NCBI RefSeq assembly: GCF_018449475.1
Contig: NZ_JAHCQH010000012.1
Coordinates: 124,001-188,000, forward strand
Length of the DNA: 64,000 bases
Direction: 5' to 3'
Source: Ancylobacter radicis
Lineage (GTDB): Bacteria > Pseudomonadota > Alphaproteobacteria > Rhizobiales > Xanthobacteraceae
Positions 25,601 through 34,814 of the stretch are shown here, piece after piece. The notes under the pieces are model-generated. The model searched no databases. It was not told the DNA's origin and saw only the letters and a program-made list of their open reading frames with translations. Position 1 is the stretch's first letter. Each line of letters starts with the position of its first letter. The translations under genes were made by a program, and so were the position numbers.

Positions 25601-25820
25601 CCACGTCTTCCGTGCGTGGCGCGGGCGGTCAGGGACGAAGCATCGAGCCAACGCGGACGAGTCAGTGCCGTCCCCTTCCCTCCCCCGCATCGTGGGGGCG
25701 GGGCGTTTGGGACGATCCGCACCGATCGGCCACGCGTCTCGGCCCCATCGGCCTGACTGTTCGCCTCACTGCACTCATCGGTCACGCCGAAATCGCCCAT
25801 TTTGGGCGAGGCCCGCGCGG

Positions 25821-28592
25821 TCAGAAATCGCGCAGCAGGCGTTCGAGATAATCGAGTTCGAGGCGCGGCCGATCGGGCTCGCCGAAGCGGCGGCGCAGTT
25901 CCTCCAGCACGCGGCGGGCGCGCTGCATGTCCATCTCGTCCGGCACCTTAACCGTTGTATCGTCACCATAATCGCGCGAGCGCATCGGCCGCCCGAGCGG
26001 ATCGGTGCGCTCGGCCTGCAGCCCGGACGGCCCGCCCGGCTGCTCGCCACCGGGACCACCCTCCTGCTGCTGCATCGCCTCGGCCATCTGCTGGGCGCCG
26101 CGGCGCAGCGCCTGAAGGGCCTCGCTCTGGGCGTCGACCGCGCCGGTCCCGTCGCCCTGGCGCAGCGCCTCCTCGGCCTCCCGCATCGCCTGCTCGGCCT
26201 CGCCAAGCCCGCCGTCGCCCGGCGTACCGCCTTGACCCTGCTGGCCTTTTTGACCTTGCTGCCCCTCCTGACCTTGCTCGCCCTGCTGGCCTTGCTCGCC
26301 CTGCTGCCGCCCACGCTGGGCCTGCTGCATCCGCTCGCGCAGCTGGCGAAGCTGGTCGCGCAGCTGCTCCTGGTTCTGGCGCAGGTCGTTGAAGGACTGC
26401 TCCTGCTCGCCGCCCTCGCCCTGTTGGCCTTGCTGACCCTGCTGACCTTCCTGCCGCCCCTCGCGGAAGGTGCGGTCGCGCAATTGCTGCTGGCGGCGGA
26501 TCATGTCGCCGAGCTGGTCGAGCGATTGCGACATCTGGCTCTGGCCCTGCTGGCGGCGCTGCTGCTGGCGGCCCGCCTGCAACCCGTTGAGCATGTTCTG
26601 TAATTCGCTCAGCATCTGCCGCGCCGCGTCGCGGGCGCCGTTGCGCGCCATGTCCTCGATGCGGTCGAGCATCTTCTGCAGATCCTGCGGGCGGACCGTG
26701 CGGGTGTTCGGGTCCATCGGCTGGTTGCTGTCGCCGCGATCGGCGTTGCGCTGCGCCTCCTCGGCCAGCGCCTGCATGAATTTCTCCATCGCCTCGCGCA
26801 ATTCCTGCGTCAGGCGTTGGATTTCCTCGTCGCTGGCGCCATTTTCCAGCGCGTTCTGCAGCGCCTGCTGGGCGTCGCGAAGCTGCTTCTCGACATCGGA
26901 CAGGTCGCCATCCTCAATGCGGACGGCCACTTCCCAGAGATAGTCGACGACACCGCGCAGATCCTCGTCGCTGCGGGCATTGGCCAGCCGCCAATAGGCG
27001 GTGCGCAGGCCCATATAATGCGAAGGATCGGGCGTGAATCGCTCGGGCGCGATGGCCAGCGCATCAAGCGCAGCTTGCACGCGCATGCGCTCATTGGCGT
27101 CGAGCGCCAGCACGCGCCGCTGCTCGATCAACGCGCGGGCCAGCGGATTGGAGAAGGCGCGGGCCGGCAGGACGAAGCTGCGCGGGGCCGACTGGCCGAC
27201 CTGCCCGGCCTCGTCGCGCACGGTCAGCACCATGTTGACGCGGGTGCCGCCCCACGGGCTCTCGGTGAGATCCTTGACGGTCTGTCCGGTCACTACCTTG
27301 CCGCGCCCACCGCTCAGCGGCAGCGGAAAGTTCGGCGCCTTGACCAGCGGCCGCGCGGCGGGTTTCGGCGGCGCGTTCTTCAGCCCATGCAGCGGGGCGA
27401 TGCCCGGCGCCGCCGTGAAAGTCGCCTCGGCACCGACGATGCCGTAATCGTCCTGCGCCTTGTAGTTCAGTGCCAGTGCGGTGCGGCCGGACGCCTGCGG
27501 CTCCTTGGTCAGCTCGATGGTCGGCGGCTGGTCCGGCTGCGCGCGGAAATGCCAGGCGATGGTCCGCCCATCCGGCCCCTCGATGCGGGCCGAGCCGTCC
27601 GACGCGATCACGAAACGACGCTCATCGCCGGGGGGGCCTTCGGCGGTACCCTGCGGGCGCGGGGCCGAGGCCGTCGCCGGAGCGGGCGACGCTGCCGACT
27701 CGGTGGCCTCAGGCGGGGGCGGCGGCGCGAGCCCGCCCTCGACCGCCAGCGGTACCTCCTTGAGGCCGATGATCCGCACGACGAGTTCCGATCCGACCGG
27801 CACCGTCAGCGCCGTCGCGGCAAAATCCTGCGGTGCCTGTTCGTTCGTCCGGTCGGAAGAGCCAGCCTGCGCCGCTTCCTGAGAGCGAAGCCCCGGCAGC
27901 ATGACCGGCGGGCGACCAGTATAGCCGGGCGGCGTGACCCAGGCGTCGATCCGGTAGGGCGCCGGCGGGGTCAACACCGCCCAGTCGAAGGCGGCGCCGA
28001 TGCGGCGCAGGTGATCGCCGGGGGCCATGAAGAAGGTGGCGATGACGCCAAGCAGGACCAGCGCGCGGAAGGCCTTGGTGTCGAGCGCGGCGACGCGCGG
28101 CGACGGCAGGCCCACCTTGAGGCTGCCAAGCTGAGCCGTCATGCGCGCAATATGCGCCCGCCACAGCGCCGCGGCCACCGGATCGTCCGGCCGCGTGGCG
28201 ATATGATCGGACAGCGCCGTCACCGGCCGATGCGGCAGCCGGCTCGCACGGTCGAGCCGCGACAGCGCCTCGCCGGCATTGGGCGGACGGATGCGCAGCG
28301 CCGGGATCAAGGCCACGACGAGAAGCGCAGCGAACAGGGCAAGGCCGATGATCCGCCCATAAGGCGGCAGCGCCAGCCACAGGCCGAGCCAGGAGACGAT
28401 GAGAAACAGACCAATCGCCGCCCCGAGAGCGACCAGAGCGGGCCAGACGCGCTCCCACATCAGGGCGGCCCAGGCGCGTTGGAGAGCGGCCTCCATACGT
28501 CGCGTGGCGAGCTGCGCACTGCTGGAGTCGCGCGCAATGCCAGGGCGCGAAGCCCCTGCGCTCTCCGACTGTCCTTCCGGTGTCGCCGTCAC
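25821..28592 (-). CDS. TIGR02302 family (DUF4175) membrane protein
   Basis: 923 residues from the GTG at 28592, which has GGAGG nine bases upstream; the frame is open to 28622 without a good site. Two N-terminal membrane segments (WPALVALGAAIGLFLIVSWLGLW and IIGLALFAALLVVALIPAL), a third near residue 180, then a large domain with PPAPYRIDAWVTPPGYTG and DYGIVGAE, typical of TIGR02302. The last third is coiled-coil with a Gln/Gly-rich stretch of repeated GQQGQQGEQ-like units, and the tail ends LELDYLERLLRDF. The family is confined to alphaproteobacteria and usually lies next to lysA, as here; no function is established. Confidence 0.85.
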   Translation of the reverse strand: MTATPEGQSESAGASRPGIARDSSSAQLATRRMEAALQRAWAALMWERVWPALVALGAAIGLFLIVSWLGLWLALPPYGRIIGLALFAALLVVALIPALRIRPPNAGEALSRLDRASRLPHRPVTALSDHIATRPDDPVAAALWRAHIARMTAQLGSLKVGLPSPRVAALDTKAFRALVLLGVIATFFMAPGDHLRRIGAAFDWAVLTPPAPYRIDAWVTPPGYTGRPPVMLPGLRSQEAAQAGSSDRTNEQAPQDFAATALTVPVGSELVVRIIGLKEVPLAVEGGLAPPPPPEATESAASPAPATASAPRPQGTAEGPPGDERRFVIASDGSARIEGPDGRTIAWHFRAQPDQPPTIELTKEPQASGRTALALNYKAQDDYGIVGAEATFTAAPGIAPLHGLKNAPPKPAARPLVKAPNFPLPLSGGRGKVVTGQTVKDLTESPWGGTRVNMVLTVRDEAGQVGQSAPRSFVLPARAFSNPLARALIEQRRVLALDANERMRVQAALDALAIAPERFTPDPSHYMGLRTAYWRLANARSDEDLRGVVDYLWEVAVRIEDGDLSDVEKQLRDAQQALQNALENGASDEEIQRLTQELREAMEKFMQALAEEAQRNADRGDSNQPMDPNTRTVRPQDLQKMLDRIEDMARNGARDAARQMLSELQNMLNGLQAGRQQQRRQQGQSQMSQSLDQLGDMIRRQQQLRDRTFREGRQEGQQGQQGQQGEGGEQEQSFNDLRQNQEQLRDQLRQLRERMQQAQRGRQQGEQGQQGEQGQEGQQGQKGQQGQGGTPGDGGLGEAEQAMREAEEALRQGDGTGAVDAQSEALQALRRGAQQMAEAMQQQEGGPGGEQPGGPSGLQAERTDPLGRPMRSRDYGDDTTVKVPDEMDMQRARRVLEELRRRFGEPDRPRLELDYLERLLRDF

Positions 28593-28752
28593 GCGATCGA
28601 ACCTCCGACGCCTGCGCCCCACACCAGCCCAAGCGTCACCTTAGCATGGGGTCCAGCACACGCCAGCCCTGCCGCGGAAACGGGCGGGCCCAAGGGATCA
28701 TCAGATCGTGAGCCCGGGAGGCGTCGCTATTATGGCGCGGGACGCCGTGGCT

Positions 28753-30021
28753 TCAGGCGAGCCAGGCCGGCACGCGGTCAAGTGCGATGAGCTGGTCGAC
28801 CTCGACACGGGGCCGCACCAGGGCGAATTCCCCGCCTTTCACCAGCACTTCCGGCACCAGGGCGCGGGTGTTGTAGGTCGAGGCCTGCACGGCGCCATAG
28901 GCGCCCGCCGTCATCACCGCGACGAGATCGCCCGCCCGCAGCTCCGGCAGACGCCGCCCGAGCGCCAGGAAATCGCCGGTTTCACAGACCGGACCAACCA
29001 CATCCGCCACCATCCGGGCACCATCGGCCACGGCTTCGCGGATGGGCAAAATTTCGTGATGGGCGTCGTAGAGCGTCGGACGGATCAAGTCGTTCATCGC
29101 CGCATCGACGATGACGAAATGCTTGCCCGCGCCTTCCTTCACATAAACGACCCGCGTGACCAGGATGCCGGCATTGGCGACCAGCATCCGGCCAACCTCG
29201 AAAACCAGGCCGAGGCCGAGATTATGCGTGTGCCGCTTCACCAGCGCCGCATAAGCCGAGGGCAGCGGCGGTTCCGCCTCTCCCGCGACATAGGGCACGC
29301 CAAGCCCGCCGCCGAGATCGAGATGGGTCAGACGATGGCCATCGGCCATCAGGTCGCGGGCGAGATCCGCCAGCAGCGCGGTCGCGTTGTCGAAGGGTTC
29401 GAGATCGGTGATCTGGCTGCCGATATGCATGTCGACGCCGGTGATGCGCAGGCCCGGCAGGGCGCTCGCATAGGCATAGACCGCACGGGCGCGCGAGACC
29501 GGAATGCCGAACTTGTTCTCCGACTTGCCGGTCGAGATCTTGGCGTGGGTCTTGGCGTCGACATCGGGATTGACCCGGATCGAAATCGGCGCGGCAACCC
29601 CGTGACTGACCGCGACCTCGGAGAGGGTGAGCAGTTCCGGCTCGCTCTCCACATTGAAACACATGATGCCGGCGTCCAGCGCCGCCGCCATTTCCTCGCG
29701 GGTCTTGCCGACGCCGGAGAAGACGATCTTGTGCGGGGCGATGCCCGCCGCCAGCGCGCGCTTGAGTTCACCGCCCGAGACGATGTCGGCGCCCGCACCG
29801 AGCTTGGCGAAGGTGCGGATCACCGCCTGGTTGGAATTGGCCTTGAGCGCGTAGCACAACGTGGTGCGCGTATCGGCGAAGGCCTCGGTGAAGACGCGGT
29901 GATGCCGCTCCAGCGTTGCCGTCGAATAGACATAGACGGGCGTGCCAACCTCGCGCGCCATGTCGAGGAGGTTCACATCCTCGGCATGGAGGACGCCGTC
30001 GCGATAGGCGAAATGATGCAT
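28753..30021 (-). CDS. lysA: diaminopimelate decarboxylase
   Basis: 422 residues. The PLP lysine is K60 in CYALKANSNQ. Other blocks: GAGADIVSGGEL, SGVGKTREEM, IRVNPDVDAKTHAKISTGKSENKFG, DMHIGSQITD, LDLGGGLGVPY, the CETGDFLA Cys that reaches across the dimer, and MTAGAYG near the end. It decarboxylates meso-diaminopimelate to lysine, the last step of the pathway. The lptM-like lipoprotein gene lies 51 bp upstream and the TIGR02302 gene downstream, an order common in this group. Confidence 0.96.
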   Translation of the reverse strand: MHHFAYRDGVLHAEDVNLLDMAREVGTPVYVYSTATLERHHRVFTEAFADTRTTLCYALKANSNQAVIRTFAKLGAGADIVSGGELKRALAAGIAPHKIVFSGVGKTREEMAAALDAGIMCFNVESEPELLTLSEVAVSHGVAAPISIRVNPDVDAKTHAKISTGKSENKFGIPVSRARAVYAYASALPGLRITGVDMHIGSQITDLEPFDNATALLADLARDLMADGHRLTHLDLGGGLGVPYVAGEAEPPLPSAYAALVKRHTHNLGLGLVFEVGRMLVANAGILVTRVVYVKEGAGKHFVIVDAAMNDLIRPTLYDAHHEILPIREAVADGARMVADVVGPVCETGDFLALGRRLPELRAGDLVAVMTAGAYGAVQASTYNTRALVPEVLVKGGEFALVRPRVEVDQLIALDRVPAWLA

Positions 30022-30072
30022 CGTGGTGGCCCGGAACGCGGGGTGGAGCGCCTGTTCGGCGCGAGGCGCGGC

Positions 30073-30318
30073 TCAGAGCAGCGGATCGAGGATGAAGGGC
30101 TTGTCGGGTTTCACCGGGCCCGTATCCTTCGGCATCTTGCCATCCGGGCCGGGCTGGCCGAGCGGCGTGTCCGGCGGCGGCTCCAGCGGGCCTCTCACGC
30201 CGCAGCCCGCAAGCGCCAGGATTCCGCCCATCAGGACGGCGAAGGCGGCAAGGCGGAGGGGACGGCGCGACGGACGGGACAAGGGCGACCTCGGATCGGC
30301 GGGCGGGGCGGACAGCAT
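30073..30318 (-). CDS. lptM: small lipoprotein (LptM/YifL-like)
   Basis: 81 residues from the ATG reading MLSAPPADPRS; no strong ribosome site is seen and the frame continues upstream into the exonuclease gene, so the start is uncertain. An Arg-rich n-region and hydrophobic LAAFAVLMGGILALAGC end in a lipobox (LAGC), followed by GVRGPLEPPPDTP. The C-G-x-(R/K)-G-P-L start of the mature part is the mark of LptM, which helps the LPS-translocon LptD mature by correct disulfide formation in the outer membrane. It sits next to lysA, as the homologues do. Confidence 0.75.
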   Translation of the reverse strand: MLSAPPADPRSPLSRPSRRPLRLAAFAVLMGGILALAGCGVRGPLEPPPDTPLGQPGPDGKMPKDTGPVKPDKPFILDPLL

Positions 30319-30385
30319 CGACAGCAAAGCTCCGGCGCAACCTATAACGCAGTGCCGCGAAAGGCGAGAGGAGACGCGCGCGCCC

Positions 30386-31204
30386 TCACACATCGAAGGT
30401 GACGACCACCGGCACATGGTCGGAGGGCCGTTCCCAGCTACGCGCCTCGCGCACGACGGTCATGGCTTGCGCAGTCGGCGCGAGAGCCGGCGTGGCCCAT
30501 ACATGGTCGAGCCGACGCCCACGATTGGAGGCCGCCCAATCGGCGGCGCGGTAGCTCCACCAGGTGAACAGCTTCTCCTGCGGCGGGACGAAGTTGCGCA
30601 TCACGTCGACCCAGCGGCCGGCGGACTGCAGGCGGGCGAGTTTCTCGACCTCGACCGGCGTGTGGCTGACCACATCGAGAAGCTGCTTGTGGCTCCACAC
30701 ATCTGCTTCCAGCGGGGCGATGTTGAGATCGCCCACCAGCACGGAGCGCGCGGCGGGCGCCTGCGGGTGAAGGGCCTCCCAGACCGTCGCCTCGTCGAGA
30801 AAGGCGAGCTTGTGCCGGAACTTCTCGTTCACGTCCGGGTCGGGAACATCCCCGCCCGCCGGGATGTAGAAGTTATGGATGGTGAGCGGCGCCGAAAGCC
30901 CGGCCTCGCGGCCCAGCACCACGGAAATGTGGCGCGCATCGCCCATGTCGCAGAAGCCCTGCCGGCTCACCGATTCGAAGGGGCGCTTCGAGAGGATGGC
31001 GACGCCGTGATAGCCCTTCTGGCCATGAATCGCCGCATGCGGATAGCCGAATCGCGCCGCATCCTTCAGCGGGAAGCGATCATCGGGCGTCTTCGTCTCC
31101 TGCAGGCAGATGACGTCGGGCTGATGCTCGGCAGCGAGCTTGCCGACGAGTTCGATGCGCAGGCGCACCGAATTGATGTTCCAGGTGGCGATGGTCAGCG
31201 GCAC
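30386..31204 (-). CDS. xth: exodeoxyribonuclease III
   Basis: 272 residues. The endonuclease/exonuclease/phosphatase fold is clear: IATWNINSVRLR, catalytic Glu36 in VICLQETKTPD, GYHGVAILSKRPF, LVGDLNIAP (Asp/Asn pair), and the ending RRLDHVWATPAL and PSDHVPVVVTF with the catalytic Asp-His. It acts as AP endonuclease and 3-prime exonuclease in base-excision repair. It lies 68 bp before the lptM-like start and 81 bp after lolA. Confidence 0.93.
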   Translation of the reverse strand: MPLTIATWNINSVRLRIELVGKLAAEHQPDVICLQETKTPDDRFPLKDAARFGYPHAAIHGQKGYHGVAILSKRPFESVSRQGFCDMGDARHISVVLGREAGLSAPLTIHNFYIPAGGDVPDPDVNEKFRHKLAFLDEATVWEALHPQAPAARSVLVGDLNIAPLEADVWSHKQLLDVVSHTPVEVEKLARLQSAGRWVDVMRNFVPPQEKLFTWWSYRAADWAASNRGRRLDHVWATPALAPTAQAMTVVREARSWERPSDHVPVVVTFDV

Positions 31205-31285
31205 GGGCGGGACGTCCTTGGATAAAGCGCGCGCGACCCTAGAGCATCGTGTCGCGTATTGCAGCCCGCCTGGGGAGAGGAAATC

Positions 31286-32005
31286 TCAATCGCGGTTGAT
31301 GACGAACAGCATCGGGTCCGGCCGCTCGCTGGTGTTCAGGTTCGATACCGCGACCGTCGTGTCGTAGCCCTGCGGATCCGTGACGGTCCACTGCTTGAGC
31401 TGCATGGTCTTGGCGTCGAACATGATCATCAGCCGGTAGGTACCGACCATGGGCTGCTTCTCCTCGATCACCACCGTGGCGAAGACGTCGTCCTGATAGA
31501 CGCCGGTGACGTTGGCGTTGCGCGCGAGATCGAAATTCTCGGCGAGCAGGAAGCGCAGCGGCGTTGCCGAGAGGGGGGTGATGTCCTGCGTCTTCAGCCG
31601 CTTGTCGCGCACGGCAACCGAGCGGCCGTCAGCCACCAGTTCGATCGGGCTCGGCGGAGCATATTCGAACAGAACACGGCCCGGCTTGAGAATGTAGAAC
31701 TCGCCCTCCCGCCGGGTCCCATCCGGGTCCACCTGGACGAAATTGCCGCTCATCACCTTGAAGCTGTTGAAATAATCGTTGATGCGCTGGACCGTGACGG
31801 CTGCCGCCTGCTGGCCCGATGTCGCCGCCATCTGGATATTGGGATCGGCCGCCGGCGCCGTGGTCGGCGTCGATGCGGCGGCCGGCTTCTTCGGCGGGGC
31901 AAAGGGCGGTGCCGGCACCTGCGCCAGCGCCATGCCGGCACTCAGCGCGACAACGGAGGCGATGACGAGGGTAGAGGCGACGCGAAGACAGTGTAGATGG
32001 CGCAT
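31286..32005 (-). CDS. lolA: outer-membrane lipoprotein carrier protein LolA
   Basis: 239 residues from the ATG reading MRHLHCLRV, with a GAGG site six bases upstream; the frame is open to 32158. A signal peptide (LVIASVVALSAGMALAQ) is followed by a Pro/Ala-rich spacer (about residues 27-60), longer than usual. The LolA domain has INDYFNSFKVMSGNFVQVDPDG, GEFYILKPGRVLFEY, LVADGRSVAVRDK and TVIEEKQPMVGTYRLMIMFD, and ends TVAVSNLNTSERPDPMLFVINRD. It carries lipoproteins across the periplasm from LolCDE to the outer membrane. It follows ftsK, as in many proteobacteria. Confidence 0.93.
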   Translation of the reverse strand: MRHLHCLRVASTLVIASVVALSAGMALAQVPAPPFAPPKKPAAASTPTTAPAADPNIQMAATSGQQAAAVTVQRINDYFNSFKVMSGNFVQVDPDGTRREGEFYILKPGRVLFEYAPPSPIELVADGRSVAVRDKRLKTQDITPLSATPLRFLLAENFDLARNANVTGVYQDDVFATVVIEEKQPMVGTYRLMIMFDAKTMQLKQWTVTDPQGYDTTVAVSNLNTSERPDPMLFVINRD

Positions 32006-32154
32006 GATGCCTCGCTGCGGTCGCGCGGCACGCGACGTGCGGTTGACGATTTGGCCACAGGGGTAGCGTCCCGCTGTGGCGATCCTATGGCCCGCGGCGT
32101 GGCGACGCCTTGGGTACGCGGGGTCAATGAACGCCCCGATCAATCGACGCGGCG

Positions 32155-34788
32155 TCAATAACCGTCGCCCTCACCCGGCTCGATCAGGATGTCGCGCTTG
32201 CCGGCGTGATTGGCCGGTCCGACCAGCCCCTCGCGCTCCATCCGCTCGACCAGCGATGCGGCGCGGTTGTAGCCGATCTGGAGGCGGCGCTGGATGTAGG
32301 AGGTGGAGCACTTCTTGTCGCGCATCACCACCGCCACCGCCTGCGAATAGACGTCGCCGCCTTCCTCGCCCATGCCGCCCTTGTCGAACACGGCGCCACC
32401 GTCGCCGCCATCCTCGTCGAGATCGGCGGTGACCGCATCAAGGTAATCCGGCGCGCCCTGCGCCTTCAGGTGCTCGACGACGCGCTCGACCTCCTGGTCG
32501 GACACGAACGGGCCGTGGACGCGGGAGATGCGCCCGCCGCCGGCCATGTAGAGCATGTCGCCCTGGCCGAGCAGCTGTTCAGCGCCCATCTCGCCGAGAA
32601 TGGTGCGGCTGTCGATTTTCGAGGTCACCTGGAAGGAAATCCGGGTCGGGAAGTTCGCCTTGATGGTGCCGGTGATGACGTCGACGCTCGGGCGCTGGGT
32701 GGCCATGATGAGGTGGAGGCCGGCGGCGCGGGCCATCTGGGCGAGGCGCTGGATGGCGCCTTCGATATCCTTGCCGGCGACCATCATCAGGTCCGCCATC
32801 TCGTCGACGACGATGACGATGTAGGGAATGGGCGAGAGGTCCATTTCCTCACGCTCATAGATCGCCTCGCCGGTCTCGCGGTCGAAGCCGGTCTGGACCG
32901 TGCGCACGATCTGTTCGCCCTTGGCGATAGCTTCCGCCACGCGGGCGTTGAAGCCGTCAATGTTGCGCACGCCGACCTTCGACATCTTCTTGTACCGCTC
33001 CTCCATCTCGCGCACCGCCCATTTGAGGGCGACCACCGCCTTCTTGGGATCGGTGACGACAGGGGTGAGCAGATGCGGGATGCCGTCATAGACGGAGAGT
33101 TCCAGCATTTTCGGGTCGATCATGATCAGCCGGCACTGCTCCGGCCGGTGGCGGTAGAGCAGGGAGAGGATCATCGTGTTGATGGCGACCGACTTGCCCG
33201 AACCCGTGGTGCCGGCGACCAGCAGATGCGGCATGCGCGCGAGATCGACGATCACCGGCTCGCCGCCAATGGTCTTGCCGAGCGCGATGGCGAGCTTGTG
33301 CGCGGCCTCGCCGAAATCCTTGGCGGCGAGGATTTCGCGCAGCAACACCTTGTCCCGCTTGGGGTTCGGCAGTTCGATGCCAATGGCGTTCTTGCCGGGA
33401 ATGACGGCGACACGGGCCGAGATCGCGCTCATCGAGCGGGCGATGTCGTCGGCGAGACCGATGACGCGGCTCGACTTGATGCCCGGCGCCGGCTCCAGTT
33501 CATACAGCGTCACGACCGGGCCGGGGCGCGCATTGACGATGGCGCCGCGCACGCCGAAATCGTCGAGCACGCCTTCGAGATCGCGGGCGTTCTGGTCCAG
33601 CGCCTCGCGCGACAGGGCCGGCCCACCACGCGGCGGGGGCGGCGAGAGGAGATCGAGGCCGGGCAGCATGTAGCGGCGCCGCTGTTCCTCCAGTGCCGCG
33701 CGCCCGCCCTTGATGGAGCGGAGCGGCGGACGCCGGCTCGGGGCGGCGGTGCGGGGCGGCGGCGCGGGGGCGGGCTCGAAGGGCTCATCCTCGGCCAAGT
33801 CCCCATCTTCGCTGGCGAATCCCGCCGTATCGAGGACGGAAAGGTCGCCATGCCCCTCGAAATTGGGCTCCAGCCGCGCGCCCGGCCGGTAGTGATCCGT
33901 CTCTTCCTCTGCGCCGAGGTTGAGGAGGCGCGCCATGAGGCTGCGGCGCGGGCGCTCACGCAGGGCGCGGCGGCGGCCGCTGCCGGAAAAACGCGCCTTC
34001 AGCGTCAGCAGGCCATGCGTCGCCATGCCGAGAAGAAAGGCGAACCGGCTCGGTTCGTCATCCTCGATGTCGGTTGTTTCGCCATATTCGTCAGTGACTT
34101 GGGTGGAGCGAAGACCCATGCCGAGGGCGATCGGCAGGGTGAGGACCATGCCGAACAGGCAGAGCGCGCCGACCACCGCATAGTCGAAGCTGCCGAGCCA
34201 GCTGGAGCGCAGCGCGTCGGGAATGGCGAGCACCCCCTCGCCCAGCACGCCGCCGAGCCCGATGGGCAGCGGCCAGGCGCCGAAACGCGGCAGGCAGGCG
34301 GCAAAACCGCTGGCGAAGACAAGACCCGCAACCCAGGAAAACAGACGTGGGCGCATACGGTTAGGCCGGCGATGGGTGAGCGTCAGCCAGCCCCAGACGC
34401 CGATCGGCAGCACGAAGGCGAGGGCGGCGAGGCCGAACAGCTGGATGACCAGATCGGCCACCATGGCACCGGGCAAACCCAGCAGATTGGCCGGCGCGGC
34501 GGCGCTGGAACGGCTGAGACTCGGGTCATCCGCCGACCAGCTGCTGAGTGCAGTGAGGAGGACGATCGCGCCAATGAGGAGGGTGAGACCGATCAGTTCC
34601 TCGGCGCGGCGCCCGAGGGCGCCCCTCACCTCCTCGGGAAGGAAACCGCCCACCTTCTGCCGGCGGCGGGCCGGGCCACGGGGCGTCGGCGGCAGCGCGG
34701 GAGCGGCCCCCTTGCGCGGGGCGCGGCCGGCGCGCGGCGCCTCCGGTTCGAGGCGCGGCGCCCGCATCGTCGTCTGTGTCCGGCCCAT
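32155..34788 (-). CDS. ftsK: DNA translocase FtsK
   Basis: 877 residues. The N-terminus has about four membrane segments (residues 60-200, for example LIGLTLLIGAIVLLTALSSW). A charged linker (about 215-365) precedes the motor: VYELEPAPGIKSSRVIGLADDIARSM (alpha/beta region), Walker A GTTGSGKS with Lys532, IMIDPKMLELSVYDGIPHLL, Walker B IVIVVDEMADLMM, and ATQRPSVDVITGTIKANFPTRI. The C-terminal gamma domain VVMRDKKCSTSYIQRRLQIGYNRAA reads KOPS sites. It pumps DNA at the septum and activates XerCD at dif. Upstream of lolA; the aminotransferase gene lies 26 bp before it. Confidence 0.96.
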   Translation of the reverse strand: MGRTQTTMRAPRLEPEAPRAGRAPRKGAAPALPPTPRGPARRRQKVGGFLPEEVRGALGRRAEELIGLTLLIGAIVLLTALSSWSADDPSLSRSSAAAPANLLGLPGAMVADLVIQLFGLAALAFVLPIGVWGWLTLTHRRPNRMRPRLFSWVAGLVFASGFAACLPRFGAWPLPIGLGGVLGEGVLAIPDALRSSWLGSFDYAVVGALCLFGMVLTLPIALGMGLRSTQVTDEYGETTDIEDDEPSRFAFLLGMATHGLLTLKARFSGSGRRRALRERPRRSLMARLLNLGAEEETDHYRPGARLEPNFEGHGDLSVLDTAGFASEDGDLAEDEPFEPAPAPPPRTAAPSRRPPLRSIKGGRAALEEQRRRYMLPGLDLLSPPPPRGGPALSREALDQNARDLEGVLDDFGVRGAIVNARPGPVVTLYELEPAPGIKSSRVIGLADDIARSMSAISARVAVIPGKNAIGIELPNPKRDKVLLREILAAKDFGEAAHKLAIALGKTIGGEPVIVDLARMPHLLVAGTTGSGKSVAINTMILSLLYRHRPEQCRLIMIDPKMLELSVYDGIPHLLTPVVTDPKKAVVALKWAVREMEERYKKMSKVGVRNIDGFNARVAEAIAKGEQIVRTVQTGFDRETGEAIYEREEMDLSPIPYIVIVVDEMADLMMVAGKDIEGAIQRLAQMARAAGLHLIMATQRPSVDVITGTIKANFPTRISFQVTSKIDSRTILGEMGAEQLLGQGDMLYMAGGGRISRVHGPFVSDQEVERVVEHLKAQGAPDYLDAVTADLDEDGGDGGAVFDKGGMGEEGGDVYSQAVAVVMRDKKCSTSYIQRRLQIGYNRAASLVERMEREGLVGPANHAGKRDILIEPGEGDGY

Positions 34789-34814
34789 GCTGGTTGCCCG
34801 CCCCTATGGCCCTG

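Larger units (their letters stand above)
25367..25622 (+). repeat. imperfect tandem duplication, unit about 125 bp
   Basis: Copy 1 (25367-about 25483) and copy 2 (25492-25622) share GGGCCC, CACGTCGCTG, CTGCTGCCGACGTT, CCGCTCA, CGTCATGGCC, CCCGGCCATCCACGTCTTCC and GCGTGGCGC. Copy 2 has an extra inner palindrome inserted into the ATGGCC...GGCCAT palindrome of copy 1. Confidence 0.75.
25173..25820. other. intergenic region with a 125-bp tandem duplication and REP-like palindromes
   Basis: 648 bp between convergent hpt and the TIGR02302 gene. It holds the duplication at 25367-25622, two palindromes within it, a hairpin near 25681-25697 (CCCCCGC / GTGGGGG with one wobble) and a perfect TCGCCCA / TGGGCGA hairpin at 25793-25809 just after the TIGR02302 stop. 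No gene was recognised. Confidence 0.6.

Noticed and set aside
31238-31260. A CTAGAGCATCGTGTCGCG stretch that looks like the end of a RIME-like element
   Set aside because: Only the first few bases match the two good copies, so it may be chance or a remnant too decayed to call.
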